Assembly: GCA_014359855.1 (NCBI GenBank)
Contig: JACIYQ010000011.1
Coordinates: 1-12,409, forward strand
DNA from: Parvibaculum sp.
Lineage (GTDB): Bacteria; Pseudomonadota; Alphaproteobacteria; Parvibaculales; Parvibaculaceae
DNA: 12,409 bases
Direction of reading: 5' to 3'
Below are positions 6,042 through 12,409 of this stretch, piece by piece. The first letter of the stretch is position 1, and each line of letters starts with the position of its first letter. The notes below the pieces were generated by a model. That model ran no database searches. It saw only the letters and a list, made by a program, of their open reading frames with translations, and was not told the origin of the DNA. A program made the translations under genes and the position numbers.

Positions 6042-7046
6042 ATGGCCGAGCGCGCCATCGTCAGTTCACAGAGCGTCGAAAGGCGGCGGGGCGCGTTTGC
6101 ATTGATGCTGGCGCTGCCGGTTGCCGTTCTCTGGTGGGCGACCGCACATGCCGAGCCCATGCGGCTTACGCCGCCCTCCGTGGAGAGTGCCGCGCTGAAC
6201 GCGCCGATGCGTGCACCTGCCGAAGCCCTGCCCGCGCAAACGCCTCCGCCTGCACTCGAAAAGAAGCGGCGCTACAATGTTGCCGTGCTGGGCGACTCGC
6301 TCGGCGACGGTACCTGGGCCGGTCTCTATCACGTTCTGCGTAAGGACAACCGTTTCAACGTCGTCAAGAAATCGCGCGTCGCGACGGGCTTTTCCCGTCA
6401 GGACTATTACGACTGGAACGAAGCCGCGCGCGAAATCGCGGCGGAAGCAAGCATCGACATTGCCGTCGTCGTGATGGGAACGAATGATCGTCAACCGATC
6501 GTCAAGGACGGCAAGCGTCATGCGCTGTTCGATGCCGAGTGGCGCGATATCTATCGTGCGCGCGTGGACGATTTCACGGCGACGCTGAAGGCGTCCGGCG
6601 CGCGCGTCTACTGGATGGAACTGCCGGTCATGCGCAGCCCGCGCTTCGGCGCCGACATGGAACAGTTCAACGAAATCTTCGAGGATCGCGCGGCGGCGAA
6701 CGGGGTCACCTTCGTGAAGACCGAAGGTCTCGCGACGGGCGCCGATGGCGGCTACACCGCCTATGGCGAGGACCGCTTCGGGCGCACGCGGCTCTTGCGC
6801 GCCGAAGACGGCATACATTTCACCATGGCGGGCTACGAACTTCTCGGTGACCGCATTGCCGATGCGATCCTCGCCGATATCGAGGGTACCGTTCTCGTGA
6901 ATGCGGCTCCCCCCACGGATCGTCCGGTGACGTTGAGTGTTGCCGATGATGCGGCAAGCGAGCTGGAAAAGGCTGAACGGTATGACATGGCGGACAGGCG
7001 GCCGGGGCGTTCGGATGACTGGCTCTGGCTCGGCGCGACGAACTGA
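6042..7046 (+). CDS. DUF459-type SGNH/GDSL hydrolase, PatB-like O-acetyltransferase candidate
   Basis: The protein has 334 residues from ATG 6042, which places VERRR followed by FALMLALPVAVLWWATAHA (residues about 19-37) as a signal peptide or anchor; an upstream ATG at 5943 is rejected because it would put 33 unrelated residues before it. A Pro/Ala-rich linker (about 38-75) leads to the SGNH domain: block I VLGDSLGDG with nucleophile Ser86, block III MGTND (145-149), and block V EDGIHFTMAGYELLGDR with Asp256 and His259. The Ser-to-Asp spacing (170) and Asp-x-x-His pair resemble what I recall for Neisseria PatB, which transfers acetyl groups to peptidoglycan in the periplasm. It is followed by a second SGNH gene overlapping by 32 bases, an MBOAT acyltransferase and a small membrane protein, so a role in periplasmic glycan O-acetylation is likely. 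Transferase versus esterase activity cannot be read from the sequence. Confidence 0.82.
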   Translation: MAERAIVSSQSVERRRGAFALMLALPVAVLWWATAHAEPMRLTPPSVESAALNAPMRAPAEALPAQTPPPALEKKRRYNVAVLGDSLGDGTWAGLYHVLRKDNRFNVVKKSRVATGFSRQDYYDWNEAAREIAAEASIDIAVVVMGTNDRQPIVKDGKRHALFDAEWRDIYRARVDDFTATLKASGARVYWMELPVMRSPRFGADMEQFNEIFEDRAAANGVTFVKTEGLATGADGGYTAYGEDRFGRTRLLRAEDGIHFTMAGYELLGDRIADAILADIEGTVLVNAAPPTDRPVTLSVADDAASELEKAERYDMADRRPGRSDDWLWLGATN

Positions 7047-8259
7047 TTGGCTCTGCCGCGTTCTCCACGCGCCGATTGCTGCGCTTGTGTTCGCCGCCGT
7101 TCCTTCCATCTCCCTTGCCGCTCAATGCGCCGTACCGCACGGTCTCGCTGGTTTTCACGATGCCATTGGTGAGATCGAGGCGAAGGAGCGGACGCGTCCG
7201 CTCACCGTGCTTCATCTCGGCGACAGCCATATTGCTCTCGACAATTTCACGCGCGGGTTGCGCAAGCGCTGGCAGGAAGCCTATGGAGACGCGGGCCGCG
7301 GTCTGATGCCCGGCGTTCCCTTTCGCTATTACGCGCCGGACGGGTTCGATGCCGGCATGAGCAGCGCCTGGGACATTGCATCGAGCCTTCCTGCCGATGC
7401 CTCCGGTCCTTTCGGCATTCAGGGCTTTCGCGTGAGCGGCAGCGATACGAGCGCCGTCATGACGCTCCGCTCGGAACAGCCGCTGACACGCATCGAGATC
7501 GACGCCTATGGGGGGCCGGATACCGGCGCACTCCTGCTCAAGCTTGGCGATGCGGCGGCACTGAAACTGCAGACGCGGCAAGATGCACCGGGCCTCGTAA
7601 GGCTCAGCGTGCCGGCTGCCAATGTGCACGATGTCCGCCTCTCGCCGGCGGGCGGCGGCGCAGTTCATCTTCTCGGCTGGAACGCCTTCTCATCCGCATC
7701 ACCGGGCGTTCGCTACGACAGTTTCGGCGTCGTCGCGGCGACGGCTTCGATCACCGAGCACTGGGACGCCGCCGTCGTGCGGCAGCAGATTGCGGCGCTC
7801 AAGCCCGACCTCGTCATTCTCGGCTACGGCACGAATGAAGGTTACCACAACGGTCTCGATCTCGATGGCTACAGTCGCCTCGTTGCCGGTTTCATCGACC
7901 TCATCGAAATGGCCGCACCCGATGCCTCGATTGCCTTGCTCGGGCCCTTCGACGGTGCGCGGCAGGGCACGGGCGCGGCCTGCGGAGAGGGGTGGGCGAC
8001 GCCGCCAAAGCTTGAAGGTGTGCGCGGAGTGTTGCGGAGCCTCGCCGCCGCCCGTGATGCCTTCTTCTGGGATGGTGGTGCGGCGATGGGTGGGCGCTGC
8101 GCGGCAGATGAATGGGCGCGGGCGGATCCGCCGCTCATGTATGCGGACCGGGTCCATCTGCGTGTTGCGGGGGCGGAGCGTCTCTCGGCGGCGCTATGGG
8201 CAGCGTTGATGGGGCAAGGACAAACGGGCGCGGCGTGCGGCGCGGCGGGTCGCGGTTAA
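7015..8259 (+). CDS. Exported SGNH/GDSL hydrolase with central insertion, Ape1-like O-acetylesterase candidate
   Basis: The protein has 414 residues from ATG 7015, overlapping the previous gene by 32 bases; in-frame ATGs from 6937 would only add residues ahead of a good signal peptide (about 15-36, ending in an SLAA-type cleavage site). Block I is LHLGDSHIALD with nucleophile Ser71; block III is GYGTNEGYHNG (GTNE 272-275, Glu replacing the common Asp); block V is YADRVHLRVAGAERL with Asp378 and His381. About 200 residues separate blocks I and III, with beta-rich sequence around 130-240 that may be a carbohydrate-binding insertion. From memory, Neisseria Ape1, a peptidoglycan O-acetylesterase, is similar in length, has a catalytic triad with close spacing and also has such an insertion. 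Placement beside an MBOAT gene fits removal or editing of acetyl groups on a periplasmic glycan. The exact substrate is unproven. Confidence 0.8.
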   Translation: MTGSGSARRTDWLCRVLHAPIAALVFAAVPSISLAAQCAVPHGLAGFHDAIGEIEAKERTRPLTVLHLGDSHIALDNFTRGLRKRWQEAYGDAGRGLMPGVPFRYYAPDGFDAGMSSAWDIASSLPADASGPFGIQGFRVSGSDTSAVMTLRSEQPLTRIEIDAYGGPDTGALLLKLGDAAALKLQTRQDAPGLVRLSVPAANVHDVRLSPAGGGAVHLLGWNAFSSASPGVRYDSFGVVAATASITEHWDAAVVRQQIAALKPDLVILGYGTNEGYHNGLDLDGYSRLVAGFIDLIEMAAPDASIALLGPFDGARQGTGAACGEGWATPPKLEGVRGVLRSLAAARDAFFWDGGAAMGGRCAADEWARADPPLMYADRVHLRVAGAERLSAALWAALMGQGQTGAACGAAGRG

Positions 8260-8389
8260 CCATGAAGACAGGCAGCGATTGAGCTTTTTGGCCTCAGCGG
8301 GGATGATGCGGGAAATGCCGTCATGCCCCCCTGATGGCTAGTTTGGGCGACGTGTGCGCGGGTGATGCACGCGCGAGTATCGGGGCGGC
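8260..8389 (+). other. Short intergenic gap before the MBOAT gene
   Basis: These 130 bases hold no convincing gene. A GATGGCTAGTTT stretch (8333-8344) is -10-like, and a 5-base inverted repeat GCGCG/CGCGC (8356-8360 and 8370-8374) precedes the ribosome binding site GGGGCGG (8382-8388). The MBOAT gene could be read through from upstream or from its own promoter. Confidence 0.3.
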
Positions 8390-9841
8390 ATGCTTTTTCC
8401 GACCATCGAGTTCGGGATCTTTTTTCTCGTCGTGTTCGCGGCCAGCTGGGCCGTGCGCGGTACGCCGGAAGTCCGCAAGCTGTTTCTGCTTGGCGCCAGT
8501 TATTTCTTCTATGGCTGGTGGGACTGGCGCTTTCTCGCGCTTCTTTTCGTCTCGACCTTGATCAACTATCTCGCGGGCCTCGCACTTGCGCGCAGCGAGC
8601 GGTCCGATCTCAGAAAACTCATCGTCGGTGTCGCCGTCGTTGCCGGACTCTCGGTCCTCGGCTTCTTCAAATATTACGGCTTCTTCCTGACCTCCCTCTC
8701 CGTGCTTCTCGAGACGGCGGGGCTGGCGCGCGATTTGCCTTTCATGCAGGTGATCCTGCCAGTCGGTATTTCCTTCTTCACCTTCCAGGGCATCTCCTAT
8801 GTCGTGGACGTTTATCGCGGACATGTGCCGGCGGAGCGTTCGCTCACCAATGTGATGCTCTACATCTCTTTCTTTCCGCAGCTTGTCGCAGGCCCCATCG
8901 TTCGTGCTGCGGATTTCCTGCCGCAGCTTCACCGTCCCGTGAACCTCACGCGCGCGCATATCGGGGTCGGTGTCGTGCTCATCCTGTCAGGCCTTCTGAA
9001 GAAGATGGTGGTGGCGAATTATCTTGCGACCGGGCTTGTCGATCCCGTCTTCTTCGATCCGGCGGCGGTCGGTGCACTTGACCTTCTCGTCGGCGTCTAT
9101 GGCTATGCGATCCAGATTTATTGCGACTTCTCCGGTTACAGCGACATCGCCATCGGTGTTGCGGCGCTGCTTGGCTATCGCTTCCTGGAGAATTTCGATC
9201 AGCCCTATCGCGCGTCGAGCCTGCAGGACTTCTGGCGCCGCTGGCACATTTCGCTTTCGAGCTGGCTCCGCGACTATCTCTATGTGCCGCTCGGCGGCAA
9301 CAGGCATGGCGAGGCGAAGACCTACCGCAATCTCTTCCTCACCATGTTCCTTGGCGGCATCTGGCATGGCGCGGCCTGGACTTTCGTTTTCTGGGGCGCC
9401 TTTCATGGGACGATGCTTGCGGTCGAGCGTTATGCGCGGCGCCAGATCGAGTTTTTCGCTCCAGTGGGAACTGCGCCCGGCGGGATCATGAGCGCGCTCG
9501 GTAACGGCGCGCAGCATCTTGTCGGCATCGTCTGGACTTTTCATCTCGTCTGCTTCGCCTGGATATTCTTCCGCGCGGACAGCTTTGACACGGCAGGCAG
9601 CTATCTCGCGGGATTCGCGCGATGGGGTGAGGCGAGCCAGTACGTCACGCCTTTCATGGTCGGCCTTATCGTCATCGCCATGTTCTTCCAGTTCACGCCA
9701 CGGCATCTCGGGCGCTGGCTTGCGCGCGGCGTGCAACATCTTCCCTCGCCGGTGCTGGGACTGCTTCTTGGCGGCGGCATCTGGCTCATCTGGGCAATCG
9801 CGCCCGAGGGCGTCGCGCCCTTCATCTATTTCCAGTTCTGA
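8390..9841 (+). CDS. MBOAT-family membrane O-acyltransferase (AlgI/PatA-like)
   Basis: This 483-residue inner-membrane protein has many hydrophobic segments, for example residues 5-22, 46-66, 78-105, 121-140, 155-175 and 190-210, plus several near the C-terminus. Signature regions are FFPQLVAGPIVRA (161-173), YCDFSGYSDIAIG (244-256), DFWRRWHISLSSWLRDY (280-296) with His286, and GGIWHGAAWTFVFWG (322-336) with His326, which corresponds to the essential histidine of AlgI-type acyltransferases. Such proteins pass acetyl groups from a cytoplasmic donor to periplasmic acceptors or partner SGNH enzymes for acetylation of alginate, cellulose, peptidoglycan or other polysaccharides. Two SGNH genes lie directly upstream and a small membrane-protein gene starts 6 bases after the stop. 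No glycan synthase genes are visible, which slightly favours a ubiquitous acceptor such as peptidoglycan; that is inference. Confidence 0.93.
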   Translation: MLFPTIEFGIFFLVVFAASWAVRGTPEVRKLFLLGASYFFYGWWDWRFLALLFVSTLINYLAGLALARSERSDLRKLIVGVAVVAGLSVLGFFKYYGFFLTSLSVLLETAGLARDLPFMQVILPVGISFFTFQGISYVVDVYRGHVPAERSLTNVMLYISFFPQLVAGPIVRAADFLPQLHRPVNLTRAHIGVGVVLILSGLLKKMVVANYLATGLVDPVFFDPAAVGALDLLVGVYGYAIQIYCDFSGYSDIAIGVAALLGYRFLENFDQPYRASSLQDFWRRWHISLSSWLRDYLYVPLGGNRHGEAKTYRNLFLTMFLGGIWHGAAWTFVFWGAFHGTMLAVERYARRQIEFFAPVGTAPGGIMSALGNGAQHLVGIVWTFHLVCFAWIFFRADSFDTAGSYLAGFARWGEASQYVTPFMVGLIVIAMFFQFTPRHLGRWLARGVQHLPSPVLGLLLGGGIWLIWAIAPEGVAPFIYFQF

Positions 9842-9847
9842 GGCACC

Positions 9848-10261
9848 ATGCTGGACCTGTTGCACGAAATTGAGAGAGAACTCGGCGGACATCCCGACGA
9901 GGTGAGCGAAGCGGAGCGGATCGACGCCGCCGAGACGCGCCGCGCCGTCGGGCGCGTGCTTCGCGCATTTGCCGTCGTTGTTGTCCTTCTCCTCGCCTTC
10001 AGCAGTGAGCAGCTTGTCGCCTGGGTCAATGGCTTCGAGGTCGGGCCGGTGCAGGACAGGGTGGTGGCGGCTTCGGCCGCATGGAATGCGCTGATGGACG
10101 AAGGCGGCCTGACCATGCCTGCCGAGGCAGTGCGTGCGGAAGTCAACGAGCTTCGCGGCATGAGCTGGCCGGAAGTCCGCGCGCGCCTCGAAAACGAGAA
10201 GGCGCGAGGACGCGAGGGTGCGCGGCTTCTGCGCGGCGCGCTCTTCGAGGAGCAGGGGTAG
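9848..10261 (+). CDS. Small single-pass membrane protein linked to the O-acetylation genes
   Basis: The protein has 137 residues and starts 6 bases after the MBOAT stop, so it is almost certainly co-transcribed and probably coupled. Residues 1-37 are acidic then Arg-rich (RR at 31-32, R37), predicted cytoplasmic. A hydrophobic stretch at about 38-52 (AFAVVVVLLLAF) forms one membrane helix. The remaining ~85 residues, predicted periplasmic, are helical and charged, with SEQLVAWVNGFEVGPVQDR just after the helix and an Arg/Glu-rich end. I do not recognise a named family. The membrane-proximal part vaguely recalls N-terminal anchor segments of some larger SGNH acyltransferases, so it may tether or dock the exported SGNH enzymes onto the MBOAT protein; this is speculation from context. 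The stop lies 3 bases from the stop of the convergent azlD gene. Confidence 0.8.
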   Translation: MLDLLHEIERELGGHPDEVSEAERIDAAETRRAVGRVLRAFAVVVVLLLAFSSEQLVAWVNGFEVGPVQDRVVAASAAWNALMDEGGLTMPAEAVRAEVNELRGMSWPEVRARLENEKARGREGARLLRGALFEEQG

Positions 10262-10264
10262 CGC

Positions 10265-10594
10265 CTAGAACATCGCCTGCAAGGCCCAGAGACTTCCCAT
10301 ACCCGCGACGAGAGTTGCGATGACGCTTCTTGTCGTCCATGCCACGAGTGCGGCAATCGCGCCTGCAATAAGACGCAGGTTGTCGAGCCCGAAATAGAGC
10401 GTGCCCGGTCCTGTGCGCAGGATGGCGGGCAGGATGATGGCGCTCAGAACGGCAGCAGGCAGGAAGCGCAGCGCGCGCGTTATGGCATGGGGCAACGCAA
10501 TGCGTCCCGCGAGCTGAAGGAAAGTGAAACGCAGCAGAAACGTCCCGGCGCCGATTGCGAGGATCGACAGCCAGATGAAGGTATAGCTGCTCAT
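10265..10594 (-). CDS. azlD: AzlD-family branched-chain amino acid exporter small subunit
   Basis: This 109-residue protein has about four hydrophobic segments: the N-terminal FIWLSILAIGAGTFLLRF, FLPAAVLSAIILPAIL, LIAGAIAALVAWTT and a C-terminal ATLVAGMGSLWAL. Length and pattern fit AzlD, the small partner of AzlC in branched-chain amino acid export. The start ATG (10594-10592) overlaps the azlC stop in ATGA, typical of a coupled pair with fixed stoichiometry. The frame is also open further upstream, but that part runs out of frame through azlC and is not used. The gene converges on the small membrane-protein gene with only 3 bases between stops, so no separate terminator fits there. Confidence 0.88.
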   Translation of the reverse strand: MSSYTFIWLSILAIGAGTFLLRFTFLQLAGRIALPHAITRALRFLPAAVLSAIILPAILRTGPGTLYFGLDNLRLIAGAIAALVAWTTRSVIATLVAGMGSLWALQAMF

Positions 10595-11325
10595 CTTTCT
10601 CCCTCGCTTCTTGTGGCGCCCCGTCCGGCGGCAACTTCCACGGCGTAGCCCGCGGCGATGCCGCAGAGCGCCGCGGCGAAAAGACCGATGTTGAAAGGAA
10701 GGCTCCATGCCGCCACCGCGGTGCCGCCGCCTGCAAGAGCGGCAATGGCCGTCGCCCGGTCGCGAATATTCGGGACGATGAGGGCGAGGAAGCTCAGCGG
10801 CACGAAGAAGTCGAGCGACCAGCTTGCCGGAACCTTGTTGCCGAGGAAGTACCCGGCGGCGGTGGCCGACATCCAGACGACCCACATCGCGGCCGCGCCG
10901 CCCATGTAGTAGCGGAACTTCGCCATTGGCGTCATCTCCGCATCCGACATGTAGCGCGTGATGCTGAGGGCGTAGGCCTGGTCCGTCATCAGATAGGCGA
11001 TGAGCGCGCGTTTTCCGGTGGAGAGCGAGCCGAAATGCGGGCCGAGCGACGTGCCATACATGGCAAAGCGCAGATTGATCACGAGGCCGGTCAGAATAAC
11101 GACGGCAAGCGGCGCCGCATCGGCAATGAGTTGCGTCGAGGCAAGCTGAGCCGCGCCGGCGAAAACGACGATGGATTGGCCGATCCCCTGAAGCGCGGTG
11201 AATTGCGCATCTGCGGTGACGGCGCCCGTGATCATGCCGAACGGAATGGCGCCCGGCAGCAGCGGCAGCATGACCCGCATGCCGGCGATCCAGTCCCGCC
11301 ATTTCCCTGCATTCACTTCGCTCAT
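10591..11325 (-). CDS. azlC: AzlC-family branched-chain amino acid exporter large subunit
   Basis: This 244-residue integral membrane protein starts with ATG at 11325-11323, with GGAGA (11335-11331) five bases before it. The N-terminal LLPGAIPFGMITGAV segment, FAGAAQLASTQLI, a central NLRFAMYGTSLGPHF motif and YLMTDQAYALS are typical of AzlC proteins. These form an inner-membrane exporter with AzlD for branched-chain amino acids and analogues. No Lrp-type regulator gene is present beside it in this window. The next gene (azlD) overlaps by 4 bases. A terminator for gltD lies 90 bases upstream, so azlCD probably uses its own promoter in the 11326-11414 gap or residual read-through. Confidence 0.93.
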   Translation of the reverse strand: MSEVNAGKWRDWIAGMRVMLPLLPGAIPFGMITGAVTADAQFTALQGIGQSIVVFAGAAQLASTQLIADAAPLAVVILTGLVINLRFAMYGTSLGPHFGSLSTGKRALIAYLMTDQAYALSITRYMSDAEMTPMAKFRYYMGGAAAMWVVWMSATAAGYFLGNKVPASWSLDFFVPLSFLALIVPNIRDRATAIAALAGGGTAVAAWSLPFNIGLFAAALCGIAAGYAVEVAAGRGATRSEGER

Positions 11326-11390
11326 TCGTCTCTCCGTGACCGGCGCTTCATGGCACCTGTCTCTTCTGCGGTCTTGCCGGAACCGGACAT
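11322..11390 (-). CDS. Possible 22-residue leader ORF overlapping the azlC start
   Basis: On the minus strand an ATG at 11390-11388 opens a 22-codon frame (starting MSGSGKTAEE, ending in a basic RRSRRDE) whose TGA overlaps the azlC ATG as ATGA. The arrangement would allow translational coupling. It contains no Leu, Ile or Val codons, so it is not a classic branched-chain attenuator peptide. No strong ribosome binding site is seen, and another short frame begins just upstream. It may be chance. Confidence 0.2.
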   Translation of the reverse strand: MSGSGKTAEETGAMKRRSRRDE

Positions 11391-11414
11391 GGCGTTTCCG
11401 CCGCCATTTCCAAG

Positions 11415-11446
11415 AAAAAAGCCCCCGCGAATTTCTTCACGGGGGC
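11415..11446 (-). terminator. Rho-independent terminator of gltD
   Basis: Read on the minus strand, GCCCCCG (11446-11440) and CGGGGGC (11427-11421) form a perfect 7-base GC stem around a 12-base loop, immediately followed by six T (11420-11415). It starts 24 bases after the gltD stop and separates gltD from azlC. Confidence 0.92.
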
Positions 11447-11470
11447 CCGGTGTTCGATCGTTGCGCGCAT

Positions 11471-12409
11471 CTAACGCGGAAGTCTCGTTTCCCCCATGAG
11501 GAACAGGTCTACCTCGCGGGCAGCCTGGCGGCCCTCGCGAATGGCCCATACGACAAGCGACTGGCCGCGACGCATGTCGCCGGCCGCGAAGACCTTGTCG
11601 AGGCTCGACGTGTAGGTTGCCGTGTCGGCCGCGACATTGCCGCGCTGGTCGAGTTCGACGCCCAGTTCCTTCAACATGCCTTCATGCACGGGGTGCACGA
11701 AGCCCATGGCGAGCAGAACGAGATCGGCCTTGATCTCGAATTCGGATCCTTCGACCGGCTGCATCCTGTCGTCCACGCGCACGCATTCAATGGCGGTAAC
11801 GTGACCGTCCTTGCCGACGATGCGGCGCGTCATCACGGCGAAGTCGCGCGTGGCGCCCTCGGCCTGGCTCGATGAGGTGCGCATCTTCAGCGGCCAGTCG
11901 GGCCAGGTGAGGAGCTTGTTTTCCTTTTCGGGCGGCGCCGGCATGATTTCGAGCTGGGTCACGGAAACAGCGCCCTGACGGAACGAGGTGCCGATGCAGT
12001 CCGAGCCCGTGTCGCCGCCGCCGATCACGACGACATGCTTGCCGTTCGCGAGGATCGGTTCGACCTGGCCGATGGGTTCGTCGGACACGCGCCGGTTCTG
12101 CTGCGGCAGGAACTCCATGGCGAAGTGAACGCCGGAAAGCTCGCGGCCTTCAACAGGCAGATCGCGCGGCTTCTCCGATCCGCCGGTGAGGATCACCGCG
12201 TCGAACTCGGCCGTGAGCTCTGTCGCCTTCTTGTCGGCGCCGATATGGACGCCGTAATGGAAGGTGACGCCTTCGGCTTCCATCTGCGCGACGCGGCGGT
12301 CGATCAGATGCTTCTCCATCTTGAAGTCCGGAATGCCGTAGCGAAGCAGGCCGCCCGCCTTCTGGTTCTTTTCGAAGAGATGCACGTCATGGCCGCGACG
12401 CGCGAGCTG
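11471..12409 (-). CDS. gltD: Glutamate synthase (NADPH) small subunit, 3' part
   Basis: The frame is open from the window edge at 12409 to the stop at 11471, giving 312 residues; the N-terminal third with the iron-sulfur cysteines and first FAD motif lies outside. Visible family marks in order: GGLLRYGIPDFKMEKHLIDR, EFDAVILTGGSEKPRDLPV, the NADPH-binding VVVIGGGDTGSDCIGTSFRQG, LEIMPAPPEKENK with WPDWPLKMRTSSS, and the C-terminal FAD-contact region VFAAGDMRRGQSLVVWAIREGRQAA. GltD passes electrons from NADPH to the GltB subunit in ammonium assimilation (glutamine plus 2-oxoglutarate to two glutamate). gltB, usually upstream, is not in the window. A strong terminator follows the gene. Length and motifs argue for GltD over related dihydropyrimidine dehydrogenase subunits. 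Confidence 0.95.
   Translation of the reverse strand, partial: QLARRGHDVHLFEKNQKAGGLLRYGIPDFKMEKHLIDRRVAQMEAEGVTFHYGVHIGADKKATELTAEFDAVILTGGSEKPRDLPVEGRELSGVHFAMEFLPQQNRRVSDEPIGQVEPILANGKHVVVIGGGDTGSDCIGTSFRQGAVSVTQLEIMPAPPEKENKLLTWPDWPLKMRTSSSQAEGATRDFAVMTRRIVGKDGHVTAIECVRVDDRMQPVEGSEFEIKADLVLLAMGFVHPVHEGMLKELGVELDQRGNVAADTATYTSSLDKVFAAGDMRRGQSLVVWAIREGRQAAREVDLFLMGETRLPR

Noticed and set aside
8356..8374. GCGCG/CGCGC inverted repeat before the MBOAT gene
   Set aside because: Five base pairs of alternating G and C are expected by chance in DNA of this composition.
9601..10745. Minus-strand frames opposite the MBOAT and small membrane-protein genes
   Set aside because: Low-complexity Arg/Ser/Pro-rich translations without domains; shadows of the plus-strand genes.
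10595..11302. N-terminal extension of AzlD to 345 residues
   Set aside because: The extension runs out of frame through azlC; the ATGA junction at 10591-10594 gives the normal AzlD length.

Overview
The window is high-GC (roughly 60-65% by eye), densely coded chromosomal DNA. The organism is most likely an alphaproteobacterium: the window pairs an Anbu-type proteasome homologue with a transglutaminase-like protease, has a MoxR/CoxE-like AAA+-VWA pair, carries azlCD and gltD, and uses codons ending mostly in C or G. A Hyphomicrobiales/Parvibaculum-like source is a guess. No tRNA, rRNA, CRISPR array, intact transposase or integrase was seen.

Layout. (1) 1-1094: the 3' end of a transglutaminase-like cysteine protease gene, then a complete Anbu peptidase gene. 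(2) 1095-2664: a GC-rich hairpin, then a two-gene phage-like cassette (tail or head-fibre-like protein plus an 83-residue protein) with no other phage genes around it. (3) 2661-3213: a degraded island holding two 5'-truncated remnants pointing away from each other: a limonene-epoxide-hydrolase-like C-terminal part (minus) and the last ~87 residues of a Rieske ring-hydroxylating oxygenase alpha subunit (plus). They meet near 2950, as expected from one deletion that removed the shared 5' region of a divergent pair. (4) 3389-5790: a MoxR-type AAA+ ATPase and a CoxE-like VWA protein, 8 bases apart. (5) 5791-6041: a non-coding region with three Pho-box-like 7-mers at exact 11-base spacing, inside a perfect 10-base inverted repeat. 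(6) 6042-10261: four co-directional genes, namely a DUF459-type SGNH protein, a second SGNH protein with a large insertion, an AlgI/PatA-like MBOAT acyltransferase and a small one-pass membrane protein. (7) 10265-11325, minus strand: azlC and azlD, overlapping by ATGA. (8) 11415-11446: an intrinsic terminator for gltD. (9) 11471-12409, minus strand: the 3' two thirds of gltD.

How the genes work together. The most coherent system is region 6. An MBOAT protein moves acetyl groups across the inner membrane, and two exported SGNH enzymes would transfer or remove them on a periplasmic or extracellular glycan. The spacing of the catalytic residues in the two SGNH proteins is close to what I recall for PatB (O-acetyltransferase) and Ape1 (O-acetylesterase) of the Neisseria peptidoglycan O-acetylation cluster. 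The fourth, unrecognised small membrane protein could be an undescribed subunit. The Pho-box-like repeats upstream suggest, without proving, phosphate-responsive control. The Anbu/transglutaminase and MoxR/VWA pairs are known gene partnerships with incompletely understood substrates.
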